DNA from: Flavobacterium fluvii
GTDB lineage: Bacteria > Bacteroidota > Bacteroidia > Flavobacteriales > Flavobacteriaceae
Assembly (NCBI RefSeq): GCF_900129545.1
Contig: NZ_FQWB01000003.1
Location: 186,001-250,000, forward strand
Direction of reading: 5' to 3'
Length of the DNA: 64,000 nt
Notes under the pieces: model-generated
Databases searched by the model: none
What the model saw: only the letters and a program-made list of their open reading frames with translations
What the model was told of the DNA's origin: nothing
Program-made: the position numbers and the translations under genes
Shown here: piece after piece, positions 42,938 to 51,744 of the stretch
Position numbering within the stretch: position 1 is the first letter of the stretch
How the letters are laid out: every line of letters starts with the position of its first letter

Positions 42938-43830
42938 ATAAATTTATTAAAACAATTGTAGTTTATGTAATGCTAACTTTATTGTCAATGTTGGCTTTAG
43001 ATGGACTATATACTTTTGTTTATTCCAATTCAGTTGCAAGAAATAAAGTACAGTATGCAATGAATGCATCTCCAAAACATTATGATGCCATTATACTAGG
43101 TTCTTCAAGGGCAGAAAATCATTTAATACCAGAAATGTTTCATAAATCGGGTTTGAATGTGTATAACTTTGGAATGAGTGGAGGAAGTTTATGTGAAGAT
43201 AGTTTGTTATTGAAACTTTTTTTCGAGAAAGGAAATACCACCGATAAAATAATATTGCAAGTCGATTTACAATTTTTATCTGAAGCTTCGGCAGAGGGTA
43301 TACAAGCAGAGTTTTTGCCTTATTTAGCAACAAACAAAACCATATATCATCATTATCAAGATAAAATCGAGAATGAATTTGGTCTTGCCTATTTTCCCTT
43401 TTACAGGTATTGCAAACTTGATTCCAAAATTGGTTTAAGAGAATTAGTAATAACTTTAATGAAAAAAAAAGCTAAGTTTTATAAAACAAATGGATTTGTA
43501 CCTTTAGATGGAACTCTTAATACCAATTTAAGACAAGATTTGCCCAAAGTGATGGCTTCAAAAAATAAATACTATGACGAAATAGTTGCCATAAGTAAAA
43601 TAAATAAGGTGCAATTAATTCCTTTTATAGCTCCTTTTTGCAAGTATGCCAACAATAGAGATTTTTTTTCTAAACTCAATCACAGGATTCCGGAATTGCA
43701 TGATTATAGCAATTTTATAAAAGAGGATAGCCTGTTTGCCACTTGTGGTCATCTGAATAAAAAAGGAGCAGCAGTTTTTACTAGAATGATAGTAGAGCAA
43801 CTTTTTGGAATTAATAATATGGAAAAATAG
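42934..43830 (+). CDS. SGNH-like membrane-anchored protein, acetylation partner (copy 2)
   Basis: Paralogue of the gene at 41952, with 298 residues. It has the same plan: an N-terminal membrane anchor (about residues 6-26), YDAIILGSSRAENHLIPEMF (about 50-69) with the block I Ser, a shared PFYRYCKLDSKIGLREL stretch (about 155), and ATCGHLNKKGAAVFTRM (about 269) with the His. The proteins have diverged strongly, although the DNA just before each start is nearly the same. The two may serve the two tandem acyltransferases or different acetylation sites; this is inference. Confidence 0.65.
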   Translation: MNKFIKTIVVYVMLTLLSMLALDGLYTFVYSNSVARNKVQYAMNASPKHYDAIILGSSRAENHLIPEMFHKSGLNVYNFGMSGGSLCEDSLLLKLFFEKGNTTDKIILQVDLQFLSEASAEGIQAEFLPYLATNKTIYHHYQDKIENEFGLAYFPFYRYCKLDSKIGLRELVITLMKKKAKFYKTNGFVPLDGTLNTNLRQDLPKVMASKNKYYDEIVAISKINKVQLIPFIAPFCKYANNRDFFSKLNHRIPELHDYSNFIKEDSLFATCGHLNKKGAAVFTRMIVEQLFGINNMEK

Positions 43831-43964
43831 TAGTTTTAAAGTTATACTATTTTAAAAAAATCAATTTGTCCAGTATTGATAATTATATTCAATTGTTTTT
43901 GGAAACCATCTAAAATGTTGATATTTGGACAACCAATAATTAAGAATAATTAAGAGACAGTTAA

Positions 43965-44744
43965 GTGAAAAATTTCATAATCAATATAAAGTCCAAGTTT
44001 TCTTCACATCAAAAAGATAAAGTAAAAAGCGTCATCAATAATTCTATGGCCTACTTTGTATCTGACAACTTAACAATTTTGGCTAAAATTTATCGTTCGG
44101 ATAAGTGGGGAAGACATTTTTACACGCCACACTATAATAGCCATTTCAAGAAATTAAGATTCAAGAGTATCAATCTTCTAGAGATTGGAGTTGGTGGGTA
44201 TGAAAGTCCTTTTGAAGGAGGAAATTCGCTTCGAATGTGGAAAAAGTTTTTTCCATTTGGAAAAATATATGCTATTGATATTTATAATAAATCACCACAA
44301 GAAGAAAGAAGAATAAAAATCTTTGAAGGAAGTCAAGTTGATGAATTGTTTCTTGCTTCTATTTGTAATCAAATAGGAGAATTTGACTTAATTATAGATG
44401 ATGGGAGCCATATAAACGAACATGTAATCAAATCGTTTGAGTTTTTATTTCCTAAACTAAAAAAGGGAGGTATTTATGTAATTGAGGATACTCAAACTTC
44501 CTATTGGGAGGATTATGGAGGAACTTCGAAAGATTTTAATTATAAAGGAACAATATATGACTATTTTAAATCTTTGATTGATTCTTTGAATCACCAAGAG
44601 TTTATGATACCGGGCTATAAAAAGTCATATTTTGACAAACATGTAATATCCATTCATTTTTACCATAACATGATTTTTATTTATAAAGGGGACAATGATG
44701 AACCATCTAATTATCTTGTTAATAATATGAAGAAAAATGGGTGA
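43965..44744 (+). CDS. SAM-dependent methyltransferase (MycE/TcmO-like)
   Basis: A 259-residue methyltransferase resembling MycE-type sugar O-methyltransferases. It starts with GTG at 43965 (no ATG fits before the conserved part). YRSDKWGRHFYTPHYNSHF (about residues 43-61), INLLEIGVGGYESPFEGG (about 69, SAM site), YAIDIYNKSP (about 103), FDLIIDDGSHINEHVIKSF (about 136) with the metal-binding DDGSH, and GGIYVIEDTQTSYW (about 166) are the family marks. It overlaps the following gene by 8 bases. It is preceded by 134 bases of AT-rich non-coding DNA with no clear promoter. Confidence 0.83.
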   Translation: MKNFIINIKSKFSSHQKDKVKSVINNSMAYFVSDNLTILAKIYRSDKWGRHFYTPHYNSHFKKLRFKSINLLEIGVGGYESPFEGGNSLRMWKKFFPFGKIYAIDIYNKSPQEERRIKIFEGSQVDELFLASICNQIGEFDLIIDDGSHINEHVIKSFEFLFPKLKKGGIYVIEDTQTSYWEDYGGTSKDFNYKGTIYDYFKSLIDSLNHQEFMIPGYKKSYFDKHVISIHFYHNMIFIYKGDNDEPSNYLVNNMKKNG

Positions 44745-45555
44745 TTCTAATATTGCAATGTTAACTACGGTCATCAATAAAGAACTGTATCAAAAAAGTT
44801 CCCAATTATTTCCGAAAAACATTCAAAAATATGTTATTGACGGAACTAATGGCATGCACGGTCTTGACAGTATTTTTTACATGATGCAAAAACTGAAAGG
44901 CAAAAGCATAGAATGGTTAATAATGGCAGATGAAGACGTTTTGTTTGAGGATCCCAACATGGTTTTTGATATAATACAAAAAATGAAATCTGAAAATTTT
45001 ACTGCTTGTGGTATTCGTGATGGAGGGCTTATTTCGCATCGCGTGTATAATCCTTATTTAATGAACACTTTTTTTTCAATAATTAATTTTAAGGAGATCG
45101 AAGCTATTTGGAATACAATTGAAGTCACAAAGAATCAATTTATCGCAAAGAACGAGTTTGACGATGATTTGTCACATTTAAAGGGTAATTATGATGTGTC
45201 AAGTATCTATGAACCCTATTATTGTTTCTACCTTTGGTTAAGAAGAAATAAAAAACAATTTCTTTTTTTGGATTCTAACCAACCTTTTCAAGAAGACCCA
45301 ATAACAAATGTGGTTTATTTTGAAGAGAAAGTACTGTTGTATCACACTTGGTATGCCCGCTCTTATGGTGTCAATAAAAAGCATACTAACAGAATCAACA
45401 AAATATTAAAAATATTAAAATTTGAAAACAAAATTGTTCCAACCCCCATAGTTTTTAAACATAAAACTTTTTTCATAATCCAAAAGGTTAGAAAGATAAA
45501 TAAAAGGATAATGATGAGAATTCAGATTGTAAAAAAAATGATTGTAAAAGAATGA
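44737..45555 (+). CDS. Putative GT-A-fold glycosyltransferase, family not recognised
   Basis: A 272-residue soluble protein. A DxD-like site is visible in WLIMADEDVLFEDPNMVFDI (about residues 67-86), which resembles the nucleotide-sugar site of GT-A enzymes. Next come CGIRDGGLISHRVYNPYLMN (about 99) and DSNQPFQEDPITNVVYF (about 187). The C-terminus is strongly basic (KVRKINKRIMMRIQIVKKM). It starts inside the preceding methyltransferase gene. Its last codons are part of a 14-15-base tandem repeat. Function as a transferase is a reasonable guess from the DED motif and the neighbourhood only. Confidence 0.5.
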   Translation: MGDSNIAMLTTVINKELYQKSSQLFPKNIQKYVIDGTNGMHGLDSIFYMMQKLKGKSIEWLIMADEDVLFEDPNMVFDIIQKMKSENFTACGIRDGGLISHRVYNPYLMNTFFSIINFKEIEAIWNTIEVTKNQFIAKNEFDDDLSHLKGNYDVSSIYEPYYCFYLWLRRNKKQFLFLDSNQPFQEDPITNVVYFEEKVLLYHTWYARSYGVNKKHTNRINKILKILKFENKIVPTPIVFKHKTFFIIQKVRKINKRIMMRIQIVKKMIVKE

Positions 45556-45583
45556 TTGTAAAAGAATGATTGTAAAAAAAATG
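45526..45583 (+). repeat. Tandem repeat across a gene junction
   Basis: Four units in order: ATTGTAAAAAAAATG, ATTGTAAAAGAATG, ATTGTAAAAGAATG, ATTGTAAAAAAAATG (15, 14, 14, 15 bases). They span the stop of the upstream gene and both possible starts (45566, 45581) of the downstream one. Loss or gain of a 14-base unit would change the frame of the upstream C-terminus and the spacing of the start. Confidence 0.85.
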
Positions 45584-46978
45584 AAAAAACTGGGAATAGT
45601 TATAACAGATGGAGTGGGTTTTCGCAATTTTATCATGAGTGATTTCATTGCCGAAGCTATACAACAGTTTGATTCAATAACCCTATATTCGGGTTTGCCG
45701 ATATATGCTTATAATACTATTTCGCAACCCAACATAACTATCAAGGAATTGGACGTTTATGTAGAATCCAAACCGGTTTGGTTTTTCAGGAAATGGAAAG
45801 AAGTGGCCCATTTGCAAAAGCACCAGTCTTTTTATGGGATGAAAGATAATTTGGAAACAGGCTATCCCAAAAACAATTCAGCTCGGGCATTATTGGTCAA
45901 GTTGATTTATTGTTGCACTCGTTTTATCCATTCGGATGCCAGTATTTTATTAGCCGAAAAGTGGCAGTTTTTGTTCTTTTCCAAAAATAAAATTACTCAA
46001 TCGTATTTGCAACTTCTCAAGGAAGACAAACCTTCACATTTGTTTTTTACCCATCAAAGACCGCCGTTTTTGGCTCCGTTTTTATATGCGGCCCAGCAAT
46101 TGAAAATACCGACCAGTACTTTTATTTTTAGTTGGGACAATCTAGCCTCAAAAGGAAGAATGTTAGGAACTTTTGATTATTTCCTGGTTTGGAGTCATTT
46201 GATGCAATCGGAATTATTGTATTTTTATCCAACGGTTTCAACCGAAAAGGTAAAAGTGGTGGGGACTCCTCAATTTGAGCCTTATGTGATGGCAAAATAC
46301 AAAACTACCGCCGATGAATTTTATGCCAAATTCAGTTTGGATGCTAATTTGAAAACCATTTGCTACAGCTGTGCCGATGTTTCCATTGGATCCAACGACC
46401 CAATAGTAATTCGAGCTATTGCCAATGCCATTAGAAACAATAGTATTCAAGCCAAGGTGCAATTGGTAGTCAGGACTTCTCCTGCCGAAGACCATTCCAG
46501 ATTCAAGACCATTCGAGAGGAATTTACAGAAATAAAATGGAATGTTCCCAAATGGGTTTTGACCAGAGAAAATCACGCAGAAACTTGGTCGCAACGCGTG
46601 CCGTCCGAAGAGGACATAAAAGACTTGCGTTCCTTGTTGGAATACGTAGATTTGAACATTAATATGTGCTCGACGATGAGTTTGGATTTTATGTTGTTTG
46701 ACAAGCCCGTTATCAATACCGTTTTTGGCAATCCCGAAAATGGAATGTACAACGACCAACGTTTTCTGAATTTCGATCATTTCAAAAAAGTGGTCGATAG
46801 TAAATCGGTGACTATTGCCAAAAATGAAACCGAATTGATCAACCAAATCAATGACGCTTTGAATAACCCAAAGGAAAGAACTGCAGAAAGAAAAGCGATG
46901 ATTGATTTGCAAGTAAGTGAATCACTGGAGGGAACCAGCAAACGAATTGCCACCACTTTATCCCATTGGAATGACTAA
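45581..46978 (+). CDS. GT-B-like protein of surface polysaccharide locus, family not recognised
   Basis: A protein of about 465 residues from the ATG at 45581 (an ATG at 45566 within the tandem repeat would add 5 residues). The N-terminus KKLGIVITDGVGFRNFIMSD resembles a GT-B first strand with a glycine loop. Later come FFTHQRPPFLAPFLYAAQQL (about 154), FIFSWDNLASKGRM (about 183) and FLVWSHLMQSELLYF, and KVVGTPQFEPY (about 226). In the C-terminal half, NMCSTMSLDFMLFDKPVINT (about 362) looks like a donor-binding region, as in KdsA-independent capsule transferases. I cannot place it in a named family; a glycosyl- or glycerophosphotransferase is likely. Confidence 0.55.
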   Translation: MKKLGIVITDGVGFRNFIMSDFIAEAIQQFDSITLYSGLPIYAYNTISQPNITIKELDVYVESKPVWFFRKWKEVAHLQKHQSFYGMKDNLETGYPKNNSARALLVKLIYCCTRFIHSDASILLAEKWQFLFFSKNKITQSYLQLLKEDKPSHLFFTHQRPPFLAPFLYAAQQLKIPTSTFIFSWDNLASKGRMLGTFDYFLVWSHLMQSELLYFYPTVSTEKVKVVGTPQFEPYVMAKYKTTADEFYAKFSLDANLKTICYSCADVSIGSNDPIVIRAIANAIRNNSIQAKVQLVVRTSPAEDHSRFKTIREEFTEIKWNVPKWVLTRENHAETWSQRVPSEEDIKDLRSLLEYVDLNINMCSTMSLDFMLFDKPVINTVFGNPENGMYNDQRFLNFDHFKKVVDSKSVTIAKNETELINQINDALNNPKERTAERKAMIDLQVSESLEGTSKRIATTLSHWND

Positions 46979-48050
46979 AAATAAAAAAATAGCCGTTGTT
47001 TGCAATTATGCACTGAATCCCAATCGCATTGGCGGAATGGATCGGTTTTATGTGGGGTATGATAAAAAAGCAAAAGAATTGGGTTATGAGGTTGAATGGT
47101 ATTTTTTGGATTATGAACCCTTTTATTTCTATTCGAGATTGACCATTTTTAGTGCCAATAACCAAAATGTGGAATCTTTTTTCTTGAAAAAAGTAAATCA
47201 AGAAAACCTACGATACGATATTTTGGTTACTCATTTTTTGGCTTTGTGTACCTCTTTTTTCAAAAAAGCAAAAGGGGAGGGCATTCAACAAACGATAGTG
47301 GTGGATCACAATCCAAGACCTCTGGAAGGTTTTCCACTTTCCAAGATTTTAAAAAATAAAGCAAAAGGAATTTTGTATTCCCGCTATATAGACCAGTTCA
47401 TCGGAGTTTCCGAATATACTCGAAAGCACATTCTCAAAGATTATGGTTTCTTTCTAGACAAGAAAACAACTGTTGTTTATAATGGAATCGATACTTCGGT
47501 CTTTGTGAAACGAATCCGAGAAAACAAGAATAAATTTATACTCACCTCCCATTTGCGAGAATCTAAAGGAATTCAAGATTTATTGAAGGCCTTGTCTCTT
47601 TTGGAGAGCAATATTACAAATCAAATGCAGATTGATGTTTTTGGGGAAGGACCTTATGAAGGGGAATTGAGAAGATTGACCAATAAGTTTAATCTCGCTG
47701 GCATTGTTAATTATGAAGGAAGTTCTTCAAACTTAAATAAACTTTATTCGGAATATGCATTTTTAATTCAGCCTTCACATGGTGAAACATTTTGCTATTC
47801 TATTATTGAAAGTTTAGTATGCAAGGTTCCAGTTGTTACCACATTGGAGGCTGGAAATGTGCTTTCCGTGATTGAGGAAAATACAAATGGGTTTCTTTTT
47901 AATGCCGGTAATTATCAACAGTTGGCAACAATTCTAAAGAATATTGTTTTAGGGGATTTGAAAATAGACAAAGACTTTAGTTTACAAATAGAAAAGGATT
48001 TCAATTTGGAAAAAATGGTCAACGAACACATACAGTTATTATGCAAATAG
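46971..48050 (+). CDS. Glycosyltransferase family 4
   Basis: GT-B enzyme of about 359 residues. The ATG at 46971 gives MTKNKKIAVVCNYALNPNRI, overlapping the upstream stop by 8 bases. The acceptor half has IGVSEYTRKHILKDYG (about residue 143) and TVVYNGIDTSVF (about 165). The donor half has LTSHLRESKGIQDLLKALSL (about 184), VFGEGPYEGELRRL (about 220), FLIQPSHGETFCYSIIESLV (about 261), which holds the E-x7-E site, and VPVVTTLEAGN. It overlaps the next family-4 gene by 10 bases. Confidence 0.88.
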   Translation: MTKNKKIAVVCNYALNPNRIGGMDRFYVGYDKKAKELGYEVEWYFLDYEPFYFYSRLTIFSANNQNVESFFLKKVNQENLRYDILVTHFLALCTSFFKKAKGEGIQQTIVVDHNPRPLEGFPLSKILKNKAKGILYSRYIDQFIGVSEYTRKHILKDYGFFLDKKTTVVYNGIDTSVFVKRIRENKNKFILTSHLRESKGIQDLLKALSLLESNITNQMQIDVFGEGPYEGELRRLTNKFNLAGIVNYEGSSSNLNKLYSEYAFLIQPSHGETFCYSIIESLVCKVPVVTTLEAGNVLSVIEENTNGFLFNAGNYQQLATILKNIVLGDLKIDKDFSLQIEKDFNLEKMVNEHIQLLCK

Positions 48051-49186
48051 CTTTCCTGACTCCCGAATACCCACATCACAAAACAGGAAATTCCGGTGGG
48101 ATTGGAACGAGCATAAAGAACTTGGCTAGAGGGCTCTTGGCAGAAGGCTGTTCGGTTCGGGTGTTGGTCTATGGTCAAAAAGAAGAGGATGTTTTTAATG
48201 ATTATGGGATTATTGTTCAACAAATTCAAAACGTAAAATTCAAAGGGTTGTCCTGGTGGCTGACCCGAAAAAAGCTGGAGCGCATCATCAATCAATTGTA
48301 CGCCAATACAGCAATCGACTTGCTGGAAGCACCGGATTGGACGGGTATCACTTCCTTTATCCAACCCGAAAAGTGCCCAATTGTCATAAGACTTAACGGA
48401 TGCGACACTTATTTCTGTCATTTGGACAACCGTCCCGTGAAATGGATGAATAAATTTCACGAAAAAAGAGCACTTCAAAAGGCAGATGGTTTATTGTCCG
48501 TTAGTCAATTCACTGCTGATTTGACGAATGAAGTTTTTGGATTGAAAAGAAAATTTACCATAATACCCAATTCTATTGATGTTGATTTGTTCAATAGTAA
48601 TGACAACAGCAATGACAATAATACTATATTGTATTTCGGTAGTTTGATTCGGAAAAAAGGTTTGCTGGAATTGCCTTTTATTTTCAATGAAGTGATTCGA
48701 AATAATCCCGAGGTTCAACTCGTTTTGGTGGGTAAAGATGTGCCTGATATTGTTTCGGGAAATTCATCGACTTGGGCAATGATGCAAGAACTATTTATGG
48801 ACGGAGCTTTGCAAAAGGTCAGTTATTTGGGAAGTGTTCCTTATCAGGAAATAAAAAAGCAAATAGAGTTGGCGACGGTTTGTGTTTTTCCTTCTTTCGC
48901 CGAGGCTTTACCCGTTTCTTGGATTGAAGCTATGGCGATGCAAAAAGCGGTTGTAGCTTCCAATATTGGTTGGGCAAAGGAGATTATTGAGGATGGAAAA
49001 GAAGGTTATTTGGTTAACCCAAAAGAACACAAGGAATATGCCATGCAAATCAATACTCTTTTAAATAATCCTGATTTAATGTTTGCATTTGGAAAAGCCG
49101 CACGAGAAAAAGTAGTTGATAAGTTTGACATAAGAGTGGTTAGCCGGGAGAGTATGGCTTTTTACGATTCAATTATAAAAGAATAA
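48041..49186 (+). CDS. Glycosyltransferase family 4
   Basis: GT-B enzyme of 381 residues. It opens MQIAFLTPEYPHHKTGNSGG with the glycine loop GGIGTSIKNLA (about residues 19-29), LLSVSQFTADL (about 149) and IIPNSIDVDLFN (about 171) linking the halves. The donor half has LYFGSLIRKKGLLELPFIF (about 190), LVLVGKDVPDI (about 225) and VCVFPSFAEALPVSWIEAMA (about 282) with the E-x7-E pair. The start lies inside the preceding gene, and the following gene begins one base after the stop, so four genes here are tightly coupled. Confidence 0.9.
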   Translation: MQIAFLTPEYPHHKTGNSGGIGTSIKNLARGLLAEGCSVRVLVYGQKEEDVFNDYGIIVQQIQNVKFKGLSWWLTRKKLERIINQLYANTAIDLLEAPDWTGITSFIQPEKCPIVIRLNGCDTYFCHLDNRPVKWMNKFHEKRALQKADGLLSVSQFTADLTNEVFGLKRKFTIIPNSIDVDLFNSNDNSNDNNTILYFGSLIRKKGLLELPFIFNEVIRNNPEVQLVLVGKDVPDIVSGNSSTWAMMQELFMDGALQKVSYLGSVPYQEIKKQIELATVCVFPSFAEALPVSWIEAMAMQKAVVASNIGWAKEIIEDGKEGYLVNPKEHKEYAMQINTLLNNPDLMFAFGKAAREKVVDKFDIRVVSRESMAFYDSIIKE

Positions 49187-49187
49187 G

Positions 49188-50732
49188 ATGATTTTGGAAT
49201 TAAAAGAATATACCACAACATCAGGAGAAATTATTGTCTATAATGGCACTCCTGATTTTGATAAATTAGATGAATTGTCAAAAGGCCCAGGGGATATTTG
49301 GCACAGTTCTTTTGATCAAGGATATAAAAATGCTTTTCCGGAATTAGTGTATCAAACCGCAGTGTTTTTTTGGTATTTGAATGATTTTGACAATTTGAAT
49401 GAATGCGTAAGTTGGAGAATTAATCCCAATGCCTTTGCCGTTCGAAAATCACTATGGGAAATGACCAATGGTTTTGATACAGATTTTGAAAACCCCCAAA
49501 TGCAAGCTTTGGATTTTGGATTTCGATTGAATCGTTTTATAGGAGGAGTCACTTTATATGTAAAAGGGTTGTTTCCTGCAGCTGCTGTCGAAAAAGTAAT
49601 TATTTCCAAAAGAGACCGCCATCTTTTTTTTAGAAAAAATTACAAACCCAGCCATGCCGTTTTTATGATTTATCGAATGGGGTTTTGGAAAATTTCAGAA
49701 TGGAAAGCGTTTTATTGTGCCTTGAACAAATATAAAAAACGAACGGATAACTATAGAATTCCTCCCCGTAAACTAAACCAAATAGAAGGTAATCCCTCTG
49801 TAAGTTATATTATTCCCACTATGTTTCGCCAAGACTATGCGCTGCAGTTATTAGAAGATTTGGCCGTCCAAAATTATAAGCCTAGTCAAGTAGTAGTGGT
49901 CGATGCCACGCCCAAAGACGAAAGAAATGAATCTTTGTATAAAGTCAAAGAATATCCATTCGAATTGATTATTAAATGGCAAGAAACCAAAGGAAGTTGC
50001 AGGGCGAGAAATGAAGCAATTGCATTTTGTGATGGTGATTACATAGTTTTTGGAGATGATGATATTAGAATTACTCCTGATTTTATAGAAAACCACGTCC
50101 GGTTCTTGCAAACCTATAAGACTGGTGCGTGTAACGGATTGGATATTAGAGCGAGTCATCCTGCTCAAGACTTAAATGATTTGAATGATAAATTGGCAAG
50201 ATTGGGTGATAAAAGATTTCTTGTGGGAAATGCGCAAATGTTTAGCAATGCTAATTCTTGTGTAAAAAAAATACATGTAGAGGAGTTGGTTGGGAATGAT
50301 GTCAATTTTGATGGAGGCTATGGAGAAGATGCTGATTTTGGGATGTCTTTGACGAAAATCGGCGTTGCCGTTTTGAGTAACCCTTTTTCAACAAATTTGC
50401 ACTTAAAACCACCAAGCGGAGGCTATCGTTTTTGGGGAAACCAGGCCAAAATTATGGGCAAGAAAAGAAAAATACAGCCTTGGGAGCTTGATACTCCTGT
50501 AAAATGGGTTAAACCCGTTCCAAGCCCAACCATTGTGTATGGTATTATGAAACAATTCACGCCTCAGCAACTAGTGGAATATAAATACAAGTATTTTAGT
50601 TTATATCTGTTTGAAGGTGCAAAACTTTCTTTTTTATATCGGCTATTGAGACTTCCATACAAGAATCTTCAATTTAAAAAATCGATTTTTTATGCTCGAA
50701 AACTAATGAATTTAGGAACAAGACACCAATAA
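49188..50732 (+). CDS. Two-part glycosyltransferase: partial GT-A-like N-terminus plus family 2 domain
   Basis: A 514-residue protein. The C-terminal part (from about residue 205) is a full family-2 domain: VSYIIPTMFRQDYALQLLED, VVVDATPKDE (about 235), GSCRARNEAI (about 270), YIVFGDDDIRITPDFIENHV (about 285, metal site DDD) and GYGEDADFGMSLTKIG (about 378). The first 200 residues resemble only the second half of such a domain (WRINPNAFAVRKSLWEMTNG, then DFGFRLNRF), without the DxD half. This suggests either an incomplete duplicated domain or a joined gene. It is in an operon with neighbours 1 and 3 bases away. Confidence 0.78.
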   Translation: MILELKEYTTTSGEIIVYNGTPDFDKLDELSKGPGDIWHSSFDQGYKNAFPELVYQTAVFFWYLNDFDNLNECVSWRINPNAFAVRKSLWEMTNGFDTDFENPQMQALDFGFRLNRFIGGVTLYVKGLFPAAAVEKVIISKRDRHLFFRKNYKPSHAVFMIYRMGFWKISEWKAFYCALNKYKKRTDNYRIPPRKLNQIEGNPSVSYIIPTMFRQDYALQLLEDLAVQNYKPSQVVVVDATPKDERNESLYKVKEYPFELIIKWQETKGSCRARNEAIAFCDGDYIVFGDDDIRITPDFIENHVRFLQTYKTGACNGLDIRASHPAQDLNDLNDKLARLGDKRFLVGNAQMFSNANSCVKKIHVEELVGNDVNFDGGYGEDADFGMSLTKIGVAVLSNPFSTNLHLKPPSGGYRFWGNQAKIMGKKRKIQPWELDTPVKWVKPVPSPTIVYGIMKQFTPQQLVEYKYKYFSLYLFEGAKLSFLYRLLRLPYKNLQFKKSIFYARKLMNLGTRHQ

Positions 50733-50735
50733 TAG

Positions 50736-51737
50736 ATGAAATTTTCCCTCATTATCTGTACGTATATGCGTCCCAAGCCCTTGCTCCAATTGTTGCAATC
50801 AGTTCAGGAGCAAACCCTGTATCCCGATGAAATCCTGATTGTTGACGGCTCAATGAATCAAGAAACGGAAATTGCCCTAAAGGATAATCCATTCCCCAAC
50901 CTGCATTATTTTGCTGTTCCACCAGAACATCGAGGTTTGACCAAACAGAGGAATTATGGTGTTGAAAGAATCGATAATATGGTAAATGTGGTTTGTTTTT
51001 TGGATGACGACACCATTTTGGAAAAGGATTATTTCGAGCAATTACTGAAAACCTATGAAATTTATCCAGAAGCTTTAGGAGTAGGGGGATATATCGGGAA
51101 TGAATCCCAATGTGAATTTGTTGGAGAGGATTACCAACCCAGTATAGACGAATTTTTCTTTGATGGATGGAAGCGTAAAGATGGCAGCCGATTCGTTCTT
51201 AGAAAGAAATTGGGCTTGGACAGCGATTGTCCACCTGGGTTTTCTCCTAAATTTTCACACGGGAGAAGCGTTGGTTTTTTGCCTCCATCGGGAAAAATTT
51301 ATGAAGTGGAGCAATTGATGGGAGGGGTTTCCTCTTTTAGAAAAGAAGTTTTTGATATCTTGAAATTTTCTACTTATTTTGAGGGTTATGGCTTGTATGA
51401 AGATGCTGATTTCACGCTGAGGGTGGCGAAAACAGGTAAGTTATACGTAAACACTGGGGCAAAACTATACCACTATCATGCTGTCATGGGACGCCCCAAC
51501 CAATACCAATACGGTAAAATGGTGGTGCGAAACGGCTGGTATGTTTGGAGAGTCAAGAATCCAACGCCGTCGATAAACGCCAAAATAAAATGGCATTCCA
51601 TCACTATATTATTGGCTTTGATCCGTTTTTCGAATACATTTACCACTACCAAAAGAAAACAAGCTTTTACCGAAGCCTTGGGGAGAACCGTGGGTTGGTG
51701 GAGTTTGTGGGTGAATAAACCCAAGATAAAGAATTGA
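50736..51737 (+). CDS. Glycosyltransferase family 2
   Basis: GT-A enzyme of 333 residues with FSLIICTYMRPKPLLQLLQS (residues 3-22), ILIVDGSMNQE (about 33), RGLTKQRNYGVERI (about 67) and VVCFLDDDTILEKDYFEQLL (about 88, DDD site). GYGLYEDADFTLRVAKTGKL (about 216) carries the second acidic motif, and the C-terminal region is basic with short hydrophobic stretches. The donor is unknown; subgroup features resemble the preceding gene's C-terminal domain. Confidence 0.87.
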   Translation: MKFSLIICTYMRPKPLLQLLQSVQEQTLYPDEILIVDGSMNQETEIALKDNPFPNLHYFAVPPEHRGLTKQRNYGVERIDNMVNVVCFLDDDTILEKDYFEQLLKTYEIYPEALGVGGYIGNESQCEFVGEDYQPSIDEFFFDGWKRKDGSRFVLRKKLGLDSDCPPGFSPKFSHGRSVGFLPPSGKIYEVEQLMGGVSSFRKEVFDILKFSTYFEGYGLYEDADFTLRVAKTGKLYVNTGAKLYHYHAVMGRPNQYQYGKMVVRNGWYVWRVKNPTPSINAKIKWHSITILLALIRFSNTFTTTKRKQAFTEALGRTVGWWSLWVNKPKIKN

Positions 51738-51744
51738 ATACCCT

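Noticed and set aside
43831..43964. Inverted repeat TTGTCCA/TGGACAA before the methyltransferase gene
   Set aside because: Only 7 bases with a spacer of over 50; expected by chance in a gap of this size.
46238..46912. 224-codon minus-strand frame opposite the GT-B-like gene
   Set aside because: Antisense shadow of the plus-strand gene, which is in a tight operon with overlapping neighbours.
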